From the NCBI GenBank assembly GCA_022563615.1, contig JADFMZ010000038.1:1-13998 (forward strand): 13,998 nucleotides of DNA. The letters run 5' to 3'. The stretch is from Planctomycetota bacterium (GTDB lineage: Bacteria; Planctomycetota; Phycisphaerae; UBA1845). Below the pieces are notes generated by a model that saw nothing but the letters and a program-made list of their open reading frames with translations, made no database searches and was not told the DNA's origin. Each line of letters starts with the position of its first letter. The stretch's first letter is position 1. Made by a program: the position numbers and the translations under genes. Shown here piece by piece: positions 1 to 5,800 of the stretch.

Positions 1-88
1 AAGGTACAAGGTCCAAGGTCCCAGGTCCAAGGTCCAAGGTCCAAGGTCCAAGGTCCAAGGTCCAAGGTCCAAGGTCCAAGGTCCAAGA
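1..88. repeat. Heptamer tandem array (AAGGTCC)n
   Basis: About twelve head-to-tail copies of a 7-base unit, AAGGTCC, fill the window's left edge, with a few variant units near the start. It may continue outside the window. Related heptamer arrays lie at 1149-1187 and 9184-9232, so this belongs to a local family of 7-bp intergenic repeats. Nothing suggests it is translated, and no CRISPR-like spacers are present. It ends just before the promoter of the ACT-domain gene. Confidence 0.9.
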
Positions 89-114
89 TCGGGCTCGATC
101 ATGTTGGCTTGGCG

Positions 115-143
115 TTGGAATCAGAACCCGATATGGCTATACT
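115..143 (+). promoter_or_regulatory. Sigma-70-like promoter for the ACT-domain gene
   Basis: A -35 box TTGGAA (115-120) and a -10 box TATACT (138-143) are separated by exactly 17 bp; they match consensus at 4/6 and 5/6 positions. Transcription would begin near 150, giving a leader of about 105 bases before the ATG at 257. A 14-bp palindrome, GATCG-GGCT-CGATC, lies just upstream at 87-100 and could be an operator or the terminator of a gene to the left; that part is a guess. Confidence 0.5.
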
Positions 144-167
144 AAGCGCATGGCGGAAGCGTCGTTA

Positions 168-182
168 CGTGACTCGGTCACG
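168..182 (+). other. Perfect 6-bp hairpin in the leader of the ACT-domain gene
   Basis: CGTGAC-TCG-GTCACG forms a perfect inverted repeat inside the predicted 5' leader, about 20 bases after the predicted transcription start. It could be an RNA stem or a palindromic protein-binding site. No riboswitch consensus was recognised around it. Confidence 0.4.
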
Positions 183-243
183 ATCGGCCTGCGTTTTGGA
201 AGGATCCGACGGGCAACGCGTCAACAACCGGTCCCATGCATCG

Positions 244-250
244 AAGGGAG
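244..250 (+). promoter_or_regulatory. Ribosome binding site fixing the ACT-domain gene start
   Basis: AAGGGAG sits 6 bases before the ATG at 257. It decides between this ATG and the in-frame ATG at 236, which would add only seven non-conserved residues (MHRRETP) and would place the Shine-Dalgarno sequence inside the gene. Confidence 0.7.
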
Positions 251-256
251 ACCCCC

Positions 257-709
257 ATGGAACGGTACCTGCAATTCTCCATTTTCCTGGTAAACAAGCC
301 GGGCGTGCTTTCGATGATTTTTCGGGAGATCGCCAAAGCCAAGATCAATATCACCAGTATTGCGATGATGGATTCTATGGAGCACGGGGTGCTCCGGATG
401 ATCGTGGACGATGCGGCGGCGACCCGATCGATTCTGAAACGCCTGGACATACCGGTTTCGGAAAACGAGGTGCTGGGCGTCACGCTGCCGAACCGTCCCG
501 GGGCGGCAGCCGACCTGTGCGATCGCCTGGCTAGCAAGCATGTCAACATTGGCTACATGTACTGCACCGCCTCCGCGCAGGGCGGCAAAACGATGGTGGT
601 CATTCGCGTGCCGGACATTAAGAAGGCCGTTAAGGTCTTGGAAAGCACAAAGAACAAGCGCCGGGACATGAAAATCAAACTCCGTCGTCCGGCGACCAAG
701 AGACGGTAG
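257..709 (+). CDS. Tandem ACT-domain protein (amino-acid-sensing regulator type)
   Basis: A 150-residue protein made almost entirely of two ACT domains. The first covers about residues 4-68, with the typical N-K-P-G-V-L turn near residue 13. The second covers about 71-130, with N-R-P-G-A-A-A near residue 80. A basic tail (KIKLRRPATKRR) follows. ACT domains bind small ligands, usually amino acids, at domain interfaces, and free-standing tandem-ACT proteins of this size (COG4747-like) are common but mostly of unknown role. No catalytic domain is attached, so a regulatory role is inferred and the ligand cannot be told from sequence. The start at 257 is chosen for its strong Shine-Dalgarno site. 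The gene stands alone behind its own promoter and converges on rpsR. Confidence 0.85.
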   Translation: MERYLQFSIFLVNKPGVLSMIFREIAKAKINITSIAMMDSMEHGVLRMIVDDAAATRSILKRLDIPVSENEVLGVTLPNRPGAAADLCDRLASKHVNIGYMYCTASAQGGKTMVVIRVPDIKKAVKVLESTKNKRRDMKIKLRRPATKRR

Positions 710-731
710 TCCCGCCAATCCGCTATGGGTT

Positions 732-760
732 GATTCCGCAGCGCGCCCTGTTGCGGATTC
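732..760 (+). terminator. Possible terminator of the ACT-domain gene
   Basis: An imperfect stem (8 of 9 pairs; arms at 732-740 and 752-760) lies 22 bases after the stop codon and is followed by a short T-containing stretch (TTGTGG). The T-tract is weak, so this may be only a transcript-end stabiliser. Confidence 0.35.
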
Positions 761-793
761 TTGTGGATGCGCACCCTGCGCGGCTACCATCAG

Positions 794-885
794 GATTGGT
801 TCCGCCGGATTCTCATTGCGGGGGCGTTCGCGCAGGCTGAAGCCTGCGGCTCAGTACGTCGTGAGACTTGTGAAAGGCGCTACTA
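794..885 (-). repeat. Dispersed palindromic element, copy next to rpsR
   Basis: On the minus strand this segment starts at the rpsR stop codon and closely matches, over about 90 bases, the segment at 11480-11569 downstream of agmatinase. Its core is a perfect hairpin, CGCAGGCT-GA-AGCCTGCG (831-848). Shared flanks include TTCACAAGTC and GAGAATCCGGCGGAA. It separates the convergent ACT and rpsR genes and the hairpin could act as a bidirectional transcription stop. Its behaviour is that of a REP-like or small non-autonomous repeat; no transposase is present. Confidence 0.8.
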
Positions 886-1122
886 GATTCCGCGAAAGGG
901 GATCAGCGCGAGGAAACGAGCCCGCTTGACGGCCTGCTTTAAGGCGTTTTGCTCCTGAGCCGAGGTTCCGGTGCGCCGCCGGGACATCAGCTTGCTGCTG
1001 GAAGTCATGAACTTCCGCAAGAGTTCGACGTCCTTGTAATCGATCGTTGGGCCGATCCATTCCCTTGGGCCGCGATTGAAGTTCCGTTTGGAGTCGTTAT
1101 CTCTTCTGTTGTCGTCTCTCAT
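883..1122 (-). CDS. rpsR: 30S ribosomal protein S18
   Basis: A 79-residue protein, the usual length for bacterial S18. The family core is clear: I-D-Y-K-D-V-E-L-L-R-K-F (residues 29-40), then S-R-R-R-T-G-T (48-54), then the helix A-L-K-Q-A-V-K-R-A-R-F-L-A-L-I-P-F. S18 binds S6 on the platform of the small ribosomal subunit. The Asp/Arg/Asn-rich N-terminus (about 20 residues) is typical of the disordered S18 tail. The ATG has a weak purine-rich Shine-Dalgarno stretch (GCGAGAG). The gene is not beside rpsF, ssb or rplI, its usual partners in many bacteria. A palindromic repeat begins at its stop codon. Confidence 0.96.
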   Translation of the reverse strand: MRDDNRRDNDSKRNFNRGPREWIGPTIDYKDVELLRKFMTSSSKLMSRRRTGTSAQEQNALKQAVKRARFLALIPFRGI

Positions 1123-1148
1123 CAGCGCTCTCGCCTGTTGATTCCTAT

Positions 1149-1187
1149 GGTCAAAAGTCGAAGGTCAAAGGTCGAAGGTCAAAGGTC
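1149..1187. repeat. Heptamer tandem array upstream of rpsR
   Basis: Five and a half 7-base units (GGTCAAA, AGTCGAA, GGTCAAA, GGTCGAA, GGTCAAA, GGTC) lie 27 bases upstream of the rpsR start codon, between rpsR and the Trm112-like gene. The unit is closely related to those of the arrays at 1-88 and 9184-9232. Any rpsR promoter must lie within or beyond this array; none stands out clearly. Confidence 0.85.
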
Positions 1188-1262
1188 TATGGCGACCGCG
1201 ATAAAGCGGCCCGGTTCCGCGAACGAAAACAAATTTTTGACGGTCGCGGATCAGCACAAAGT

Positions 1263-1279
1263 GGTCCGCACGGCGGACC
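1263..1279 (-). terminator. Hairpin just after the Trm112-like gene
   Basis: A perfect 7-bp GC-rich stem, GGTCCGC with loop ACG and GCGGACC on the plus strand, abuts the stop codon of the minus-strand Trm112-like gene. On the transcript the stem is followed by ACTTTG, so the U-tract is poor. It may terminate or attenuate transcription before rpsR, or protect the 3' end. Confidence 0.4.
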
Positions 1280-1495
1280 CTACAGGCTGCTCGCCTTGGC
1301 CACGGCCTGTTCGAACTCGTCCGCGTCAGCCTCCTGCGATTCCTCGATCAACATGATCGGGATGCCGTCCCGGATGGGGTATTTCCGTCGTGTGCCGGGA
1401 TCGGTTGAGTACAGCCAATCGCCGATCTGCACCAGGGGCGCATGACCCACTGGGCATTCCATGATCTTCAACAGTTCCTCGTCGATTCTGGTCAT
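1280..1495 (-). CDS. Trm112/UPF0434-like small protein lacking zinc cysteines
   Basis: A 71-residue protein recognised by the Trm112-like pattern: an N-terminal helix ending in I-M-E-C-P-V (residues 11-16) and the conserved block K-Y-P-I-R-D-G-I-P-I-M-L-I (38-50). Bacterial members are usually about 60 residues; in eukaryotes and archaea Trm112 is the activating partner of several methyltransferases. Many family members have four zinc-binding cysteines. Here only Cys14 remains; the second CxxC is replaced by the stretch S-T-D-P-G. The fold probably survives without zinc. The C-terminal 20 residues are acidic, then Ala-rich. A methyltransferase-partner role is only family-level inference. A GC-rich hairpin follows the stop codon. 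Confidence 0.8.
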   Translation of the reverse strand: MTRIDEELLKIMECPVGHAPLVQIGDWLYSTDPGTRRKYPIRDGIPIMLIEESQEADADEFEQAVAKASSL

Positions 1496-1699
1496 GGCCT
1501 AGTTTCACCCCGACCGGTTGCCCGTCATTCTACCCTGCGTCCGAGCTACGTCAACTCAAGCGTGGCCGATACACATGGCAAGGGGCGGCCCTTGCAGGGG
1601 TCCTCCAAGCCTTTCCTGACAGATCCCCAAACACCGCCGGTCGAGTGTACGCCGGTCGTGGAAGGTCCACAACCCTTCTTGACCGTGCCCTGGTGTCCG

Positions 1700-2653
1700 T
1701 CAGGGCGTCTCCGTCAGGCGGTCGATCTCGCTGAGCACAGCCTGCCACGACGGGCGGGAGTGGATGAGCATGGGGAAAATCTGGCGGACCCGACCATTCT
1801 TGTCAATCAAATAGGCTGTCGTGCGGTTGTAACGGGCGGTATCCACGCGATCCAGGTCGGCGACGATCTCAAACCTCGGCTTGGGCTTGAACCTGGCGGC
1901 CATCTGACCGTGCTGTTTCAGATCCTTGTCTTCCTGGGCCACGGCGATAACGACGGTGTTTCGCTTCTCAAACTCGTCGTAAACTTCCTGCAACTGAACC
2001 AGTTGCTGCGTGCAAAATGGTCACCAGAATGCCCGATAGGTGGTGACCACGACGTTTTTCTTGCCGAGATACTGATCGAGCGAAACCGTGGACCCGTCGG
2101 CCCGGGGCAACTTGAAGAGTGCAGCCTTGTCGCCCAACTGCAGCAGCCGTTCATTCACGCCCCAGTCCGAGGTGTTCGGATCGGCCTCTTTGGCTGTTGC
2201 AGAAGCCCGAACCGGCAGCGTTAGCCGCCGCCGAACAAAGGACGTTCCCTTGCCATTGGATACATACGCGAGAACGTTCAGGCTGAATTGATCTTCGGGC
2301 GCCGGTTCGTGAACGAGCGTGAATGGAACGCGGGTCGGAGCGTCCTTCATGAGCCGCTCGAACGGCGCATGCAGGAATTCGTTGCGCGACAGCTCCTTGT
2401 GGCTGCTCAACACCTTTCCGGAGAGTCGAACGCTTGGAGGCACTTGGATTTGCAGGATCGGGGCAGGCATTCCGGCCTCGGAGGCCGAGTGATTCGCCTT
2501 GAAGCGGACGTCGAGCACGATCTCGTATTCCTGGCCGACCTCCAGCCGATCCGCCTCGATGCGAGCGTTGATCGTGACCTGGTCGTTCGACGGTGGTGTG
2601 GAACCCAACAGCAGCGGCATGAGAATCAAGATTTTCACCAATTGCGTCTCCAA
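1700..2653 (-). CDS. Secreted peroxiredoxin-like (AhpC/TSA) selenoprotein with UGA-encoded Sec
   Basis: One continuous 317-residue reading frame interrupted by a single TGA (2021-2023) at residue 211. Residues 1-20 form a short signal-like hydrophobic segment. Residues 24-150 look like a beta-sandwich of the DsbD N-terminal type. Residues 175-317 form a thioredoxin fold of the AhpC/TSA Prx-like group: V-V-V-T-T-Y-R-A-F-W, then the TGA, then P-F-C-T-Q-Q-L. The family motif is FYRGxWCPFC, so the TGA stands exactly at the first, peroxidatic, cysteine, giving U-P-F-C. About 100 well-conserved residues follow in the same frame, with a SECIS-like hairpin at 1990-2006. The start is TTG at 2653 (AAGGA 7 bases upstream); GTG at 2638 is an alternative that gives a cleaner signal peptide. 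The likely role is thiol-dependent peroxide or disulfide chemistry outside the cytoplasm. The final stop is also TGA but has no comparable hairpin after it. Confidence 0.85.
1990..2006 (-). promoter_or_regulatory. Bacterial SECIS-like hairpin
   Basis: On the mRNA strand, GCAACTG-GTT-CAGTTGC forms a perfect 7-bp stem. It starts 14 bases after the in-frame UGA, and its loop begins 21 bases after it. Bacterial SECIS elements lie inside the coding region just after the UGA, with the apical loop roughly 16-37 bases away and a G near the start of the loop. All three criteria are met: opening the top pair gives the loop GGUUC, similar to GGUCU in E. coli fdhF. The bases also encode conserved residues (Q-L-V-Q-L), so amino-acid constraint contributes, but a perfect stem is not required by it. 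Confidence 0.75.
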
Positions 2654-2674
2654 TCACACATCCTTCCCCATATT

Positions 2675-2842
2675 GGTGCGTCCGGTACGTGTTTAGCGTG
2701 TATCAGGCTCATGCCGTGGGGTGCAATCCGACCGAACCCCGTTATCAGCATGGTGCGAATCTTCAAACAACCAGACGCCCGTTGTGGATCGTCGGTCCCA
2801 GTATTGGCCGTACGCTAAACACGTACGCGTCCGGGACGCACC
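2675..2842. repeat. Inverted-repeat (MITE-like) element between the selenoprotein and the giant secreted protein
   Basis: Two arms face each other across about 110 bases. GGTGCGTCC (2675-2683) pairs with 2834-2842, and GTACGTGTTTAGCGT (2685-2699) pairs perfectly with 2812-2826. The right arm carries six extra bases, which create a compact palindrome, GCGTCC-C-GGACGC in the minus reading. The interior has a further inverted repeat (GGGGT ... ACCCC). No reading frame or clear target-site duplication was found. It fills almost all of the 203-bp gap, so it may also terminate the giant gene's transcript and overlap the selenoprotein's promoter. Confidence 0.7.
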
Positions 2843-2856
2843 CTACGCGTCTTATA

Positions 2857-5800
2857 CTATTGCACGTCCTTCGGCTTGGGTACGACCAACTTGCCGGTGA
2901 TGGCGATGTAGTCCTGGAACTCGGGATTGCCATCGTTTTCGATGACGATGAGCCTGGGGTTCTGGAACTCCACCAGGCCGCCGAAGCTCAATCCCTTTGA
3001 GTCCAATTCCGGGATGCCTTCGCGCAGCTTTTGGTTCAACAGGTCGAGTGTTTGGCCCTGGGCCGCTTCAAGGATCAGATCGTCGTTTTCATCCTCGACG
3101 CCGCCACCGCAGAGCGTACCGGTGCTCAGATCGTGTTGGAAATCGAGCACCTCAAACCGCAGGGCCAGCCGATCCGGTGGAATGCTGACGATCATGGGCA
3201 CGTTGACGTTCAGGCAGGCCTCCCACAAGGCACACTCGGTCGTCGTGGACTGGTTTGAGCCGAAGCAGGAGGGGATGCTGCCGGGCGTGCCTTCGAGCAC
3301 GCCATCGCCGTCGCGATCGGCGAAGATTCCGATGGCAATTTGGGAGTACCTCAAGTGGACCTCGATGGGCTGGGTTTTTGGATCGTCATCGATCAACAGC
3401 TTGGGCGGGTTGTCGGCCCGGCCATGAAGGATGATGACGGTGTTGCGGCGCAGGTTGCGGCTCTCGAAGCGCTCGGCGGCCGTTTCACAACGGTCGCGCT
3501 GGATTTGCAGGGTGAACTGGCTGCAATCTCCACCGCTTGTGCCGACGCAGCGCGGCTCGCGCACCGGGCCCAGGCCCGCACAGTCCGCCGGATCGGGTAG
3601 GAAGTCTCCAAGTTCGCGGCGATCCTCGAAAAGTGTTTTGAGAATGCCGCCCCTGGCCAGCCCGCCTAACAGGGTATTGAACACGTCGTCTGAAATCGCA
3701 ACGGTGACTTCATCCGCGTTGGGGATGGGCGGTTGAGGCAACGGCGCCGGGGTCAAGATCGTACCGGGCGTATCCGCCACCTCGGGATCGATCTCAATCG
3801 CATCGAAGGAAGCGGTTATGCCGATGGCTAAACCCTGCGGCGTGATCTGCACATCTGTGAGGAGGTTCGACAAATCCAGGTTGAACTCCGGGAGTCGTTC
3901 GTTATCGAACCGGACCTCCTTCATTCCTCCAAAGTCGCCGCCCTTCTCGGCGATCTTCTCTTTCAGGTCGTCGGAGGACAGCTCGAACTCGATCTCGTCG
4001 AATGAGATGTCAATCAGTCCGAACGAAAGAATCTTGATGATGAAAAAGAACACCTCAAACAGGAACTTGAAGAATCCCACAATGCATCCGACGTCCGGCA
4101 CCTCCACGCTGCCTTCGATTACCGAGGGATTGTCGCCGAAATCGAAGGTTGGATTGCTGATGAACTCCTGGTTGAGAATTCCCTGCTCGGTGATCTCAAA
4201 ACCGACGTCGATGTTGTCGAGGCTTAACTCGGCGTCCGAGTCGATCGTAACGCTTACCGTGCAGACGCCGAGGAAATGGTCGGCGCATCCGCCGCTGGCA
4301 TGGCCTCGCACGGAGAAAGCCGGCGTGGTAATGCCGAAGGTGATCTTGTCCTGCTGCGGCACCAGGCGGCATTCAAACTGGCTGACATCCAGATCAACAT
4401 CCGTAATTTCGAAAACGACGTTCTTCACGTTGCACAAGGGGAAGGGCATGCCCTTGCATTGTCCCCCGGGGCAGTCGTCATCGTCCTCGCACTCGTCGCC
4501 GTTGTTGGATCCGCCCTTGCAAGCGGGGAAGTTCTTTGGTTCGGTGGACTTGCCGTCCAACGCCCCTTCCACTTTCTCCTTCAGCAGGGGCTTAAGGGAA
4601 TCACACAGGCTCGAAACGAACGTCGTCATGCCGGGGCCGTCCAACGCCAAGACAAACGCATTGGGAATCGGGGGGAGCGCAGCCGTCGTAGTGGCGGCTG
4701 TTCCGCGCACCGGTCCGACGGCGATGAAGACGTTGTCAAACGACGTATTGAAGTCCACGTCCGCCACTTGTGCGATCAGACGGTTGGATCCCGGATCGAG
4801 CCTGCCGGGCGTGGGAGTGCCGGTGTCGAATTCTGTTCTGAGGTCATTGATCAGGACGCGCGCCTCGAACCCCAAGAGCCAGGTATCGACCGAGTTCTCG
4901 CCATCACCGGGCAGCAGGGTCTGGCTGGTGATGGGTAGATCCGCGCCGGCGATCCGCAGCCGACCGAGCTGGCGACCGTGGCAGGCCTGCCCGTTCACGA
5001 TCACCACGTTGGATAGGATGACGTCGCCGTCGGCGGGTGTATTGAGCTCGATGCCCAGCGCGTGCGAGATGCCCGTATCGCGCACGTCGTCGAGATTGCA
5101 CGCCGCGTTGGGATCGCGCGGCAGCGAATCGCGCGCCGGTTCGCCATCGACGACGACGATGTGCCCGCCGCAGCCCATGTTGGTCAGCGTCATGGTCAGC
5201 GTATTGGCGGACGCCTTGCCGCTGACGCCACTGCGCACCGTAAGATCGCACACCTCAACCAGCCGTTGCTTGCTCAAGCCGTGGCTGGGGATGAGAAAAC
5301 TGCCGCGATAGGGCCCGCCGGGAAAATCCTTGGTCGGATTTAGCCCGAGGGCGGCGAGGACATCCACGCCGTCCACCTTCACTTGCAGGCTGGCGGGGTC
5401 GACCAGCGGAATCGCCGCGAGCACGCGGGTTTCGTCCCCTTCCGACAGGCTTACGACTGTCGTGTCCGGCTCGACGACTTCCATGTAGGGCAGGATCGAG
5501 CAATAGGCGCGGCCTACGTTACGACCGTCGTCGGCGATCACTTCGAGCACGGGATTGGCGGCGAACATCCAGTGGATCGATCGGCGCCCGAAAGAAATCG
5601 TACCGGTGGGTGAGCCTCGGCCTGGCTCTGTCGTGCTTTGCAAGTACGCCAGATCGCCGTCTTGAACCACCAGCCTCTCGGTGGTGTTGCCGTCCGCTTT
5701 GATCGCCAGGAGCCGGCCTAAAACCGAAACGCCTGGCTGCGAGCTTGAGAAGCTGATCTCGTACAAACCGCTGCAACGATTGTTGATGCCCCGCCGTGAT

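Noticed and set aside
109..534. A 141-codon frame overlapping the ACT-domain gene
   Set aside because: It starts upstream of the predicted transcription start and conflicts with the ACT-domain gene, which has a clear Shine-Dalgarno site and domain match.
1700..1702. Terminal TGA of the selenoprotein as a second selenocysteine codon
   Set aside because: The redoxin domain is complete at this point, the downstream residues are unlike the family, and no stable hairpin follows.
2021..2653. The selenoprotein's upstream part as a complete 210-residue protein, with 1700-1993 as a separate gene
   Set aside because: Both parts are in the same frame, the gap codons encode the conserved PFCTQQLVQL motif, and a real gene would not end one codon before its catalytic site. 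A TTG start at 1991-1993 lies inside the hairpin.
3818..5311. A 497-codon open frame on the plus strand, antisense to the giant protein
   Set aside because: Its composition is Ser/Arg/Pro-rich with no recognisable domain, and it mirrors the codon pattern of the well-supported minus-strand gene. It is a shadow frame.
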